From: Fragum whitleyi
Lineage: Eukaryota; Mollusca; Bivalvia; Cardiida; Cardiidae
Reading direction: 5' to 3'
Length of the DNA stretch: 64,000 bases
NCBI GenBank assembly: GCA_948146395.1
Contig: OX411543.1
Coordinates: 70,980,948 to 71,044,947, forward strand
Made by a program: the position numbers and the translations under genes. Below are positions 42,366 to 53,917 of this stretch, piece by piece (position 1 is the stretch's first letter; each line of letters begins with the position of its first letter). The notes below the pieces were generated by a model. The model did not search any database. It was not told where the DNA came from and was given only the letters and a program-made list of their open reading frames with translations.

Positions 42366-42639
42366 ACAGCCGCCACCATAGCGCAGTTGGTTAGGCATAA
42401 GACTTCCAATCTGGAAGTCGTGGGTTCGATCCCCGGTGGCGGCAAATATCCTTTCCGACGTTTGTCTCTCACCAATGGGTAGATCATCGTAAACCTATGT
42501 GAGATAGCAGTCGGAGGCTAGGAAAGGATGTAATGGTAGTACAGGTGAAAGAAATACCAGGAATCCATTGTTAGGTGCTCCGGCCGCCGCGATATAACTG
42601 AAATAATGTTGAAAGCGGCGTTAAACTCCATTCAAGAAA
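42366..42639 (+). mobile_element. tRNA-derived SINE with 14-bp target-site duplication
   Basis: CCAATAATGAATAC at 42352-42365 is repeated exactly at 42640-42653. The head GCCGCCACCATAGCGCAGTT, GGTTCGATCCCCGGTGGCGG folds with a 7-bp acceptor-like stem. The body GATAGCAGTCGGAGGCTAGG, CAGGAATCCATTGTTAGGTG, CTCCGGCCGCCGCGATATAA and tail TGTTGAAAGCGGCGTTAAAC are well preserved, so the insertion is recent. Confidence 0.95.
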
Positions 42640-42671
42640 CCAATAATGAATACCACATGGTACAGAAATCC

Positions 42672-42733
42672 TTGTGAGAAAAGGAGAAATTGCTTTTTTC
42701 AAACAATTTCTTCTTTTCCTACAGTGTTTTCCA
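42672..42733. repeat. Stand-alone GAGAAATTGCTTTTTTCAAACA hairpin
   Basis: GTGAGAAAAGGAGAAATTGC and its complement-like AACAATTTCTTCTTTTCC, ACAGTGTTTTCC form the same hairpin family as 2770-2877. Confidence 0.7.
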
Positions 42734-43316
42734 AATCTTTTTTCTTTTCAGGCATCTAATGTGATGGCTTGTGATAATTTGCTAATTTTTCTAGGTGGTA
42801 AATGCAATGATATCTTTTGTGCTTTTCATCTATATACAAAAAACGGCTTTTCATCATCAAACTTTTCTAATAGATGTATACTTGTTTGTGTTTTCATTCT
42901 TCGAATCAAAGAAATAAAGTGCAATAAATGAGTCAATAATCCCTTATGTTATATCATCCTGTTTTGTTCATAAAAAGTGTACATGTATATCTTGATAGGA
43001 AGGCCCTGGCTATGAGTGTCAAAATTTCAACCTACTGGTAATTCAATGAGATAAAGATACACTTTCAGTTTATGACTTACCAATGGACTAAACTGATCTA
43101 AGTTGGGTTTATATTTATAAAGCAAATACTAGAAAGCAACTATTTTTTCTGGAAAATTGGTTAATTATTGGTTTACCTTAAAAAAGAACCCCCGAAAAAA
43201 ACTAATAGCTCAATCCTGATAGTAATCTTTAGGTTATAGAGTTGCAGATATGGAAATTCTTGTTTCTAGTGATTTCATTATTTTCTGATACATGTTTACT
43301 TTCTAACTTATTGTTT

Positions 43317-43477
43317 AGGTAGTGGACTCGTAATAGTGCTGTAACATTTTGGAACTCATGAACTTTTACAATGATGACCTAGGTTTCCTTATGAAAATCA
43401 TTAGGAAGTCTCGGTTAACACTGGTAAACTTCATTACTTCTAAAATGTTGCGGAACTATTACGGGTCCACTGCCTTA
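43317..43477. mobile_element. MITE-like inverted repeat (AGGTAGTGGACTCGTAATAG...)
   Basis: AGGTAGTGGACTCGTAATAG is matched by CTATTACGGGTCCACTGCCT. Inner arms (AACATTTTGGAACTC.., ..AATGTTGCGGAAC) also pair. Part of it recurs at 1523-1612. Confidence 0.85.
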
Positions 43478-43671
43478 ATAAAGACCTGAACCTTTGTAAC
43501 TCCAGCTAATTCAAGCGGTAATTATAAGGTTTAGGTTGCCCATCAGGAAATCTCTTGTTTCGAATTTGTATTCCATTGAATACTATTTCTTCATCTCAAC
43601 CGTCTGTAAGATCCATTGAAAATTTTTCTTAGCATATGATAATGCTTTGAATGATTAATAAGAGGATATTG

Positions 43672-44068
43672 AATGAGTGATCATTTAATACAGAATTTAT
43701 CAAATGAGTCATCTGTAAACAGATAAAAACGAGGCTGTGTTTTAGATGACAAGTTTGATAAATTTAACATTTTATGAGCACAAATTTGATATTCAATTTA
43801 TAACCTATAACTTCTGACCTAAATTTTTGCAATAAATCGAGAAAATTCTAGATATTTATGAGTTCAAGTTATTCCACGAAACATATAACGCTGTTTGTGA
43901 ACTGACGTCATCAAATACACCATGACGTTATTTTCACATCCAAAATATAGCATTACTATCTGTTCTTAGCTCATTTGCATAGTTATTCCACTAGTGTAAT
44001 AACACCATGTAATATAAAAAAATATTCAACAGTGTTATTTCACTCCCTCAATGTCTGTCATTTTATAA
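43672..44068. mobile_element. Dispersed element, family C, second copy
   Basis: Collinear with 22272-22784: AGGATATTGAATGAGTGATC, CAGATAAAAACGAGGC, ACTAGTGTAATAACACC and TTATTTCACTCCCTC. Confidence 0.78.
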
Positions 44069-44756
44069 TTAAAGTTAATGCATCTTTCGTTGTGCTTTTG
44101 AAAAATTCATAGTACAAATCTCTGTGCATTTATATACACATTAAGGAATATAAATTATATACTTGCATAATACATAATATGTTTGTATCAATGACATTTG
44201 GTTCCATATTTATTGTTTTATCCCATATTAATGTTCATCTTACTGCATGTAAGTAAAGTTTCCACCATCTTCATTTGTTATCAAAAACACTTATTTCAGG
44301 GTGAAATAGAAATTTTACAACCAAATTCTTTTCTTCCTGTAATGTGTGTTTTTTTACCTTAATAAAAACTTATTTTCCAAAAAGATTCAACTTACTGTGA
44401 AATGGTCTGAGTTTTGGAAAATTTGAATTGTCCATTTACAGCACCTAGCAATCTAGTATTGGCCATCTTGTTGTAATGAATTCATATTCTATTTCGGGAA
44501 GGGGAAGGGTTACTTCATACAGGAGATTACTTTTTGAACAATGATATTAGTAACTATATAACATACAAATGTTTCTTCACCTTGAAATTCAATTGGTCCA
44601 AAATTTTGTTGAAAAGATAGATTGTACTTAGTTCTTTGTTCATGTCTAGTCTTAAAAAAAAAATAATAATTTATTGGTCTATCCTTTGATAATTCATTAT
44701 CCAATATCACCATTCAGTATAAATGCTCTTTGTTCCCTATTGGAATTTTGTAACAA

Positions 44757-44813
44757 GGAATCTGATCGGACAAGCTATACATGATATGTATATCTTGTCC
44801 AATCAGATCCCTT
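44757..44813. repeat. Palindrome GGAATCTGATCGGACAAG ... CTTGTCCAATCAGATCCC
   Basis: Arms of about 20 bp with two mismatches surround ATACATGATATGTAT. It looks like a short fold-back insertion. Confidence 0.8.
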
Positions 44814-45215
44814 CTTTTGAAATATTTTACTGGAATTGTAAATAAGACTGGCTTCTTGATACAAACCATGGTAAAGGAATACATCATTTGTCATATTTTA
44901 TATTTGATTTCCATCTTATTAATATGGGATATATAAATTATGATTGCCAAAGAAACACTGCAATAATAAAGAAAAGAAACATCATTATGCCTTGTTATTA
45001 TTGATTTCCCATACTTATTTGTATGTTAAAAATGTAATCATAAAGCTAAGACGAAGCTACTATGTGAAGCACTCAATTTATGTAACCCTTTTCTGTACAA
45101 TTATCTTGTCCAGTAATTCTTATGCGTCAGAAAACATTGGTGAAAAAGAAGAAATTGCTTGTTATATTGCTCTAAAAACAGATATTGCTCAATCAACTAT
45201 TGTCATGGTATTGTT
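44814..45215. other. AT-rich intergenic DNA; 122-residue frame not credible
   Basis: The frame 44944-45312 is AT-driven and runs into an old repeat (CTGTCGGACCGGTCAAC). It has no domain, and its ends do not look like splice or translation signals. Confidence 0.5.
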
Positions 45216-46260
45216 ACTGTGTCCATTGTGCATCCCTGTGTCTGTCGGACCGGTCAACTTTTTCGTTAAAAATTCTCTTTTCAGAAACTACTGGATGAAT
45301 TTTGTCACATAAATGATCCTTGGGTGACCCTCTTTCAACGTTGTTCAAGGATTTTTGATCAAACGAAAAACAAGGCTTTTATTTTCTAGATGGCAATGTC
45401 ATTTCTCTATATGTTGAATAGTGGAAACTTTGAAAATCTTTTTCCCAGAACTTAATTGATGGATATCAACCAAATTTCTTTGGAATATTCCTATAGCGAT
45501 CCTCTATCAGTCTACAAAAAATTATTGTCATCAGATGCAAAATATGTCTGTTATGGGTGAAGGTCATTTCTTTAAATGTTATATTGTAGGAACTTTGAAA
45601 ATAATTCAAGAACTTAGCTGATTGATCTCAACCAAATTTATCTGGAATGTTATATTTGTAAAATTTGGGTAATTATTTTGTTCCTTGATCAGCATCTCCT
45701 GCTGAACCATCAGGCTGATTTCAATGAAACTTTACCAGAATGTTCCTTGGGTGACCCTCCAAAAAAGTTCAAGAATTTTGCTTGGCCTCTTAATATTGGC
45801 GTGGCAGGGTAGGGCTTATTTTGACCCTTCTTCTCCTCCCAAACCATTGGACTGATTTCAATAAAAACCTTGCATTTATGTTCCTTGTGTGACCCTTTAC
45901 TTTAATTGTGCAAGAAATTTGATTGCCCCCCAAAAATGGGCATGACAGAGCGTGGCATTTTTTCATGTTAAAATCTTTAAAAATCTTCTCCCAAACCATT
46001 GGACTGATTTCAATGAAACTTGGCATGGATGTTACTTTGGTGACACTTAACTTAAATCGTTCAAAAAATTTTGATTGACCCCCAATTATGGGCATGGCAG
46101 GGTGGGTGTGGCAGGGCATGGCCAATTTTCACTTTGAAATCTCAAAAAAATCATCTTCTCCAAATCAACTAGACTTATTTCATTTCATCTTGGTATGGAT
46201 GTTCATTCATTAAATTGTTCCTGGAAATATGTTTAGAATTGTCCACTTTTTGCAATCCCT
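45216..46260 (+). repeat. Degenerate tandem repeat with TGATTTCAATGAAACTT units
   Basis: It starts near GTGTCTGTCGGACCGGTCAA and has about six eroded units with CCAAACCATTGGACTGATTT, CAATGAAACTTGGCATGGAT, TGTTCCTTGGGTGACCCT and GGGCATGGCAGGGTGGG. It resembles the HINE-like cores but has lost both ends. Confidence 0.68.
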
Positions 46261-46462
46261 TTACGTTGGTTACATAAGATGGGTAAAGGGTATGCAGATT
46301 AATGGTGATTGAGTATATTGGCGCAATGTTGGCCAGACCCAGTAAATCATTTAAAAATAGCTCTAAAGAGACTTCAAAGTGTTGCTTTCAGTCAAAATAA
46401 GTTTTTTTTAATGAAAGTATGTGATTATTAAAGCCAGTGGAGTAATACAGGTCCTCTCTTTT

Positions 46463-47809
46463 AGCTCTCCTGAGCACAAAGTGCTCAAGGTGAGATATTG
46501 TGATTACTCACTGTCCCTCATCTGTCTGTCTGTCAACAATTTCATTAAACCTCCCCTCCCAAATCTCTGGGCTAATCAAGCTGAAACTTGGCAGGGATGC
46601 TCCTTGGGTGAAGCTCTTTGTAAGTTGTAAAAATAATTTGATTTCATAAAAAACTCTGGTTTCCATGGTAATGGAAAGGCTGCACAATGGCCAAAAATTG
46701 CCAAAAATCCTATGAAATTTTTTCCTTCTAAATCACCAGGTCAATAAGCTGAAACTTGGCAAGGATGTTCCTTGGGTGAAGCTCTTTGAAAGTTGTAAAA
46801 AGAATTTTATTCTATCAAAAACTCTGGTTGCTATGGTAACAGAAAGCGGAAAATCTTAGAAAATTCTTCTGCTCTAGGCCAATCAAGTTGAAATTTGGCA
46901 GAGATGGTCCTTGAGTAAAGCGCTTCAGAAGTTGTTGAAACAATTTGATTTCATACAAAACTCTGGTTTCCATGGTAATGGAAAGGCAGCAAAATTGCAA
47001 AAATCCTATAAAACATTTTCCTTCTTAATCACCAGGCCAATCAAGCTGAAACTTGGCAGGGATGTTCCTTGGATGAAGCTATTCAAAAGTTAAAAAATAT
47101 ATATATATAAATTTCATGAAAAAATTTGGTTTCCATAGTAATGCATAGGCTGAAAATTTGCAGAAAATTGCTGACAATTTTAGAAAAAGAATCTGCTCTT
47201 AAACTACCTGACCAATTAAGCTGAAACTTGGCAGGGATGATGCTTGGATGAAGCTTTTCAAAAGTTGTTAAAGGATCTAATTTTATCAAAATTTCTTTTT
47301 TTCACTGGTAACAGAAAGACAGAAAATTGCAGAAAATCATAGAACAAAATCTTCTTTTCCTAAACGACTAGGCCAATCAAGCTGAAACTTGGCAGGAATG
47401 TTCCTGGGGTAAAGCTCTACTAATGTTGTGAAAAGAATTTAAATCCATCAAGAACTCTAGTGTCCATCGTAATGGAATTGCCCAAGATCGCCGAAAATCT
47501 AAGAACAAAGTGAGCTTTTTCTAAACCATCGGGCAAATCGATTTCAAACCTGTCAGGGACGTTCTTAAGGTGTAGGACTAGTTAAAAGAATTCAATTCCA
47601 TCAATAACTTTGGTTCCTGTGGTAAGAGAATGGTTGAAAATTTACAGAAATTAAAAAAATCGAATTGCAGTAGGACGAAATTAAAGTCCGTTTCTTTTAA
47701 AACCACCGTAAATGTACATTAAACAATCTCTGGTAATCTTAACATGGTTGACAAGTTATGAGTTGACTTACTCAGGTGAGCGACATAGGACCATCATAGT
47801 CCTCTTGTT
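46463..47809 (+). mobile_element. HINE-like element, ~180-bp tandem core
   Basis: It runs from AGCTCTCCTGAGCACAAAGT / GCTCAAGGTGAGAT through about six GCTGAAACTTGGCAGGGATG units to TTACTCAGGTGAGCGACAT, AGGACCATCATAGTCCT, CTTGTTT. Confidence 0.88.
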
Positions 47810-48206
47810 TTTTTTCTTTCCTATTTGATATTTTATTTCCAATGCATCTGTAAAGTAAGGTCAGCTATAACATAGAAAAGATGAGGTGTTCACATCGCTA
47901 AGATTTCGTTGTGTTTTTTTGTCCCATTTTTGCTGTCATTTTGATGTACTGACAATGAGCCTTGAACAAAAAAGATAGGGGAAAAGAGCAGAAATGAGTT
48001 TTGGGAAACTTTATCAGATTGTTAAAGCTTATTTTGATTTTTGAAAAAAAAATATGCAAAGATGATCTTAATTTCCGACCAAGGAAAATTTATTTAAAAC
48101 TGTTTTTCCAGAAAAGGTCATATTCAACTCAACATAATTTTACATATAAATGATCCTTGGTTGTGTTTCTATAATTACTTTGATTGGTTGGGAAACGTGT
48201 GTTTTT

Positions 48207-49143
48207 AGCTCACCTGAGCACAAAGTGCTCAAGGTGAGCTATTGTGATCGTAGAATGTCCCTGTTAGTCGCGCGTCGTCCACAACTTCTTTAAACATCTT
48301 CTCCTAAACCAGTGGGCCAATCTTGATGAAACTTGGTAGGGATCTTCCTTGTGTCAAGCTGTAGCATCACCTGGTGGGCCTCTACCAAGTTTGTCCATGT
48401 CAAGACCCTGGGGTCTTATTTGGGCTTTACCCGGGCGCATCCCTTCAAGCGCATCTGAGCACAAAGGGTAAAAAATGATAATCTTCAAAAATCTTCTTCT
48501 CTGAAACCAGAAGGCAGGCAGCTTTCATATTTGGTATGTAGCATCATCTAGTAGACTTCTACAAGGTTTGTTCATATCAAGACCCTGGGGTCATATTTGG
48601 GCTCCACCCTGGTCCACCCTTTTTACATAGAATCAAAGAGCGAAAATATTAAAAAATCATCTTCTCTGAAACCAGATTGTAGATAGCTTTCATATTAGGT
48701 ATGTAGCATCACCTAGTAGTCCTCTACCAGGTTTGTTCATATTAAGACCCATGGGTCATATCTGGGCTTTGCCCGGGCGCATCCCCTTTAGCTCTTCTGA
48801 GCACGAAGGGTGAAAATAGGAAAACCTTCAAAAATCTTCTCTGAAACCAGAAGGCAGACAGCTTTCATATTTAGTTTGTATCATCATCTAATGGACCTCT
48901 ACCAAGTTTGTTCATATCAAGACCCTGGGGTCGCATTTGGGCTCCACCCGGGTGCAACCCTTTTTACATAGAATCAAAGAGCGAAAAGGCATATCTGTCT
49001 TGCTCTTGGTTGAAAACATTTCATTGTATTGATCTTATGTAGAAATTGTCTCCTTGTTGACATCTGCTTATTTAATTAATTTGAATTCCCAGGGGTCAAA
49101 TAGACTCATGTGAGCGATCTAGGGCCGTCGTGGTCCTCTAGTT
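48207..49143 (+). mobile_element. HINE-like element, CCCGGGCGCA-type core
   Basis: The 5' end is AGCTCACCTGAGCACAAAGT / GCTCAAGGTGAGCT. Units have AGCTTTCATATTTGGTATGT and TCATATCAAGACCCTGGGGT. The end is CATGTGAGCGATCT, AGGGCCGTCGTGGTCCT, CTAGTTT. It is collinear with 28343-29335. Confidence 0.85.
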
Positions 49144-49264
49144 TTGTGGGGTTTTTAGCTAGACTTATTTCAATTCATGGTCCATAGTGACCATTTTGAA
49201 AGATTTATCCCCAGAAATTACAAATTTGTTCCACTTAAATAGTACATGAACGTTCTGGAGTTTT

Positions 49265-49591
49265 ATTTCATTTTCCTTGGGAAAAAAACAATAATTTGAA
49301 AAAATATGGGATTTTCGTTTTTCAATTTTTTTTTTCATAGAATAATGAAAAATGCTAAAAACGAAATCTTCGTTTTACAAGTTTTTTTTTATAAACTCAT
49401 TGATTAAAAAAATGCGAAAAACAATTTTCGTTTTTCAAGTTTTATTCTATTGAATAACAAAAATGCAAAAAAAAAAAAAAAAAAAGAAAACTTAGGTCGT
49501 GAGCACGCGATAATTTGACTAATCAAAATCTGCCATAAATTCGTGACTTAATTATCCAATGAAAACTGACGATGCATATTTTCGTTTTTCG

Positions 49592-49627
<36 letters not shown>

Positions 49628-51211
49628 AGAAAACTTGTAAAACGAAAGTTGTGCATTTTGTTTTTGGCATTTTCTTTTTTTCTTAAATAACAATAAAAAA
49701 CAAGAGGGCCGTTGGCCCTGGGTGCGCTCACCTGAGAAAAAAGCTTCATTACCTAGGTATGTCCATGCAACTGCAGAAAAGGAGATTTTCATTTATTCAA
49801 TCAGATAACATTTGAAATAATCCTCCCCTGGTCATTATTTATCTAAGCTTTTTCATAAAAGGTCTGTGATCAGCTAATCTATGCCAGATATACAGGCTGA
49901 GTCTGAGACTTTTAAAGTTTTCTTTAATGAGTTGATCAATCCATGTCAAATATAAAGGCTGTAGGGATTCAAAATTCTCAAGCAAGCACTCCCCCCTCCC
50001 CCAAGATGCTCTGCACCTGGTGAATCTACAGTCATGATTTTAGCTAATTCAATTAATGTCCATATGCTGATCATCCATACCAATTTTCAAGTCTGTAGGA
50101 CTCCTGGTTCATTAGAAGAAGTTTAAAGATTTCAAAAATGATCCAAGGTACTACCCCCTCCCCAAGACACTCAGCACCTGGTGACCCAACAGTCATCATT
50201 TTAGCTATTTTTATTAAGATCAATATATTGATTACCCATGACAATTTTCAAGTCTGTAGTGTTTCTGATCCAGGAGAAGAATAAGGTTAAAGATTACAAA
50301 ATTGATCCAAAGTACCCCCCTCCCCCCTAAAGCTCCGCATCTGGTGACCCTATATTCATGATTTTAGCTATTTAATTTTAGATACATATGCTTATCATCC
50401 ATGCCAATGTTGAAGTCTGTAGGGCTCCTGGTTTATTAGAAGATGAAGGTTAAAGTTACAAAATTTTCACAAAAGTACTCCCCCATGGTGCTCCGCACCT
50501 GGTGGCATTACAGTCATGATTTTAGCTATTTTTATTAAGGTCTATGAGCTGATCCTCCATGCCAATTTTCAAGTCTGTAGGGCTTGTGGTTCAGAAGAAG
50601 AAGAAGGTTAAAGATTACAAAATTTTCACAAAAGTACTACCCTCTCCCCCCTAATGATCCGCACCTGGTGAATCTACAGTCATGATTTTAGCTAATTCAA
50701 TTAATGTCCATATGCTGATCATCCATGCCAATATTCAAATCTGTCGGGCTCCTGGTTTAGAAGAAGAAGAAGGTTAAAGATTACAAAATTTTCACAAAAG
50801 TACTACCCCTCCCCCCTGGTGCTCCGCACCTGGTGGCCCAACAGATATGATTTTAGCTATTTTTATTAAGGTCTATGAGCTGATCCTCCATGCCAAATTT
50901 GAAGGCTGTAGGGCTTCTTATTCAGAAGAAGAAGAAGGTTAAAGATTACAAAATTTACCCAAAGTACTACCCCCTCCCCCCTAGTGCTCTGCACCTGGTG
51001 GCCCAACAGATATGATTTTAGCTATTTTTATTAAGGTCTATGAGCTGATCATCCATGCCAAATTTCAAGGCTGTAAGGCTGCTTGTTCAGAAGAAGAAGA
51101 ATTTTAAAGATTTTCTTAAATTTTTAACTTTCGTTTCCATAGCAACCAGAGTTTTTCACCGATTTCAATTCTTTTAGCAATTCTTAAAGGGGATCACCTA
51201 AGGAACATTTC

Positions 51212-51243
<32 letters not shown>

Positions 51244-51545
51244 TAGGAGGAGATGTCATTTAAAGAAATTGTTGACGGACGACGGACGACTGACGACGGA
51301 CGACGGACGACGGACGACTGACGACGGACGACGGACGACGGACGGACGCCGGACAAAAGGTGATCACAATAGCTCACTTGAGCACATTGTGCTCAGGTGA
51401 GCTAAAAACTCGTAAAACGAAAATCGAGGTTTTTTTTTTCGCATTTATTTCTATTCTATAAAAAACTTGGAAAACGAAAATCGAGGATTTTGCTTTTCGC
51501 ATTTATTTTTATTCTTTAAAAGATAATTAAAAAAAAAAGAAAATC
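49265..51545. repeat. Low-complexity AAAACGAAAATC / GATTTTCGTTTT region split by a HINE-like insertion
   Basis: Alternating TTTTTCGTTTTTC and AAAACGAAA tracts, oligo-A (49465-49485) and oligo-T (49597-49622) runs occupy 49265-49697 and resume at 51405-51545, on either side of the inserted element. Confidence 0.75.
49699..51404 (-). mobile_element. HINE-like element, minus strand, ~165-bp tandem core
   Basis: Read on the minus strand it has the 5' hairpin at 51404, a CGTCCGTCGTCCG tract, about nine GTGCGGAGCACC units, GCTCACCTGAGAAAA in inverted form, and the stem-loop AGGGCCAACGGCCCT at 49705-49719. It is the same core as 32823-35365. Confidence 0.9.
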
Positions 51546-51944
51546 CCAGACAATAAAAAATACGCAAATGTCACTTTTAATGCCACCGTACGTAACAGTA
51601 CCTAGATTGTTTTGTTTAGTTTGACATGCCACAAATTAAATCTGATTGATTTTGGCTTGAGTGGTCGGAAAGTTCAGACGAAGTCTTTATGATGGTAAAC
51701 TGATGCATGAAACGTAAAACGCGGATTATAAAAATCTATTGAAATTTATAGCCAATCAATAAAATAACGGGATGCTTTCACGATACGTTCAGACAGACAT
51801 CAATATTTTTACATCTGCCAGTCTTCGAACGCAATTCAATAACATAATAATTGCGACTTCAGACCAATCTAGGGGGATGGATTATGATAAGGAAAAGCGG
51901 ATGTTTTTCGAGTCCTTACCTAGCATGCATTTACGATACTCATG

Positions 51945-52115
51945 TTGATTGATTGGAGTTTTCGCCGATTTCAATTTTTTTCAGTTATGTCGCGGGGGCT
52001 GGATCCCCTAGCAATGGATTCCTGGTATTTCTCATACCGGTACAACCATCACATCCTTTCCTAGCCTCCAGCTGCTATCTCACATAGATCTACGATTACC
52101 GACCCATTGGTGGAA
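51945..52115 (-). mobile_element. SINE body/tail, minus strand, headless
   Basis: The complement of the SINE tail (GATTGGAGTTTTCGCCGATT) and of the body (CCTAGCAATGGATTCCTGGT, ATCCTTTCCTAGCCTCCAGC, ACCCATTGGTG) is present. The tRNA head is absent. Similar AAAAGCGGAT..TTTTTCG..TCCTT sequences flank it (51890-51925 and 52120-52155). Confidence 0.85.
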
Positions 52116-52254
52116 AATGATTACGAAAAGCGGATAATTTTTCGTGTCCTTTATTAGCATTTTCAATATTTAAGGCTAGCCCAAATGTAAAGAATTAAAC
52201 TTTACTATGATTTATATTTATATATTTATTTAAGTATTGCAACCGAATTAAAGC

Positions 52255-52323
52255 TTCAATCTGAAATTGAAATTTGAGAAAAGTCTCAGTTGAGCACGAG
52301 AAAGGTTTAAGGATCTCGGGCCC
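52255..52323 (-). mobile_element. Half copy of the GGGCCCGAG MITE
   Basis: GAAATTTGAGAAAAGTCTCA, GTTGAGCACGAGAAAGGTTT and ATCTCGGGCCC match one end of 10354-10596. Confidence 0.75.
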
Positions 52324-52512
52324 TGATACATTGCGACAATCAGAGACCAGTCGACTATAGCAGTCAGTGAATATAGAAATCCGGTATTATCATTTTTCAC
52401 TGCCGTAGTTAACGCATCAGCTGTAATTTCACTTGAATTGGATTCAGTTCACGGTCTTTTCATTACTTTTATGAGTATCTTTTCAACGAAACTTGTGGAC
52501 TATGCTGAAGTA

Positions 52513-52860
52513 AGATTTTAGTTTATCTTATAACTAAACAAATATCCGTGTGATAACATCCCATATTATATTTTTTATGATATAACATCGATATTTTAAG
52601 AACAATGACGTAATGTGGTTATCATTAGAAACTAGAATTTCTATATGAAAAATCGTCAAAAACACGGCAAATAGACGTTATAGGATAAATGTCATTACGT
52701 ACTTCTTACTTAGTGTATTGTATGAAAAATATCTAATTCGGTTGTGAGAATTGATAATTGTCTCGGCAGGGTCTCGACAATTTTCAACTCCCCCAACCTC
52801 GTTAGATATTTTTTTCATACAAATCACTAAGTACGTATTATGTATTTATCAGAAGTCATA
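52513..52860. mobile_element. Fold-back element related to 5182-6076
   Basis: CTAAACAAATATCCGTGTGA, then TACTTAGTGTATTGTATGAA and the hairpin GAGAATTGATAATTGTCTCG / CGACAATTTTCAACTC reproduce the left half and one inner hairpin of that element. Confidence 0.8.
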
Positions 52861-52893
52861 TTCTTAAATAACGTAAACTTAAATTGATGGCGA

Positions 52894-52919
52894 TGATGAT
52901 GATGATGATGATGATGATA
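52894..52919. repeat. (GAT)n microsatellite
   Basis: About eight GAT repeats. Confidence 0.95.
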
Positions 52920-53777
52920 TTAGTAATGATAAATTCCATTATTCTTGTTTTTATTCATTAACATTATCATTTAAGCACTAAGTCATTCTCATCATCAGAG
53001 ACGTCGCAGTAACGTCGGGCTATTTTATGAAAATCACTGAATTCTTTATTTAGATTTTAACTAAAATTGCTGTGTAGTCTCAAAAGAACATACTGTATAT
53101 CATTTTAAAGCCTTTAAATAGCCATATCTTATACATGTAGTTATTAATTTTCTGATTTCAATGGCTGCGAATACAAATTATAACCGAGTTCAATATATTT
53201 AAAAAGAAAACGTTAAAAAGCGCATGCAACGCGTAAAATGCTTCTCTTTCGGGACAAGTTCAAATGTAAAAAACGCCGATATCCTTTATCATCGTAAAAT
53301 TATGCACAGAAACTACTAGAATCCTTGAATCTATGCAGTGTAAATTTTGAAAGTTTCAAAGAAAATTTTGCGGAAAAACTCTTCATGTAAATAAAATAGT
53401 GGAAAGTGTAACGCTGCTAAAAATGAGGCAAAAATGAGGACTAGAAAAATTCAACTTGAAAATAATGATACAAAAAAAGCAAATTGTCAAATCTATACAC
53501 ATTTAAGAAAAATGGTCAGAAAATTAATTTTCTTCATTTTAAATTTGGTTTATTTTTGTGACAATACCATTAAATAAAAATGAAAGAAAATATGAAAGTT
53601 GGTCAGCCTTTTCTTTTCAATTGTGTATTATAGCCTATATGTTTTGAATTAAGCGCATATATACGCGAATACTAAAAAAGTCTGCGCGTCTATCTGTTGA
53701 TCGATTCTTTCAAATTACTGGCATAAAAATGATATACTAACTGGTGTAATCTGAATAAGATTGACCCTCCCAAACAA
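52920..53777. other. AT-rich intergenic DNA, nothing recognised
   Basis: No gene, RNA or repeat border was found in this stretch upstream of the glycosyltransferase. Confidence 0.5.
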
Positions 53778-53917
53778 TACCATAGAAATGTCCGCGGCTT
53801 ATACACAATTGCGTCCGGCTTATACACCATTGCGTCATATCCGGTGACGTAATGGTAAAAATAAAAGACAGATGCGAGCTATACGCAAGTGCGGCTTATT
53901 GTCCGGAGAATATGGTA
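53778..53917. mobile_element. MITE with TACCATA...CGGCTTAT termini
   Basis: TACCATAGAAATGTCCGCGG, CTTATAC at the left is matched by GCGGCTTATTGTCCGGAGAA, TATGGTA inverted. GCGGCTTATAC modules repeat inside. It lies about 280 bp before the glycosyltransferase start. Confidence 0.8.

Noticed and set aside
42369..42444. Possible tRNA gene
   Set aside because: The acceptor-like stem is good, but the anticodon loop lacks the usual T before the anticodon, and the element continues into a SINE body and tail.
44944..45312. 122-residue plus-strand open frame
   Set aside because: AT-rich, with no recognisable domain; it runs into an eroded repeat and lacks splice or start context.
11432..49143. CRISPR-like regular arrays
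   Set aside because: Units are 48-190 bp with no alternating unique spacers, and the genome is clearly eukaryotic with spliceosomal introns.
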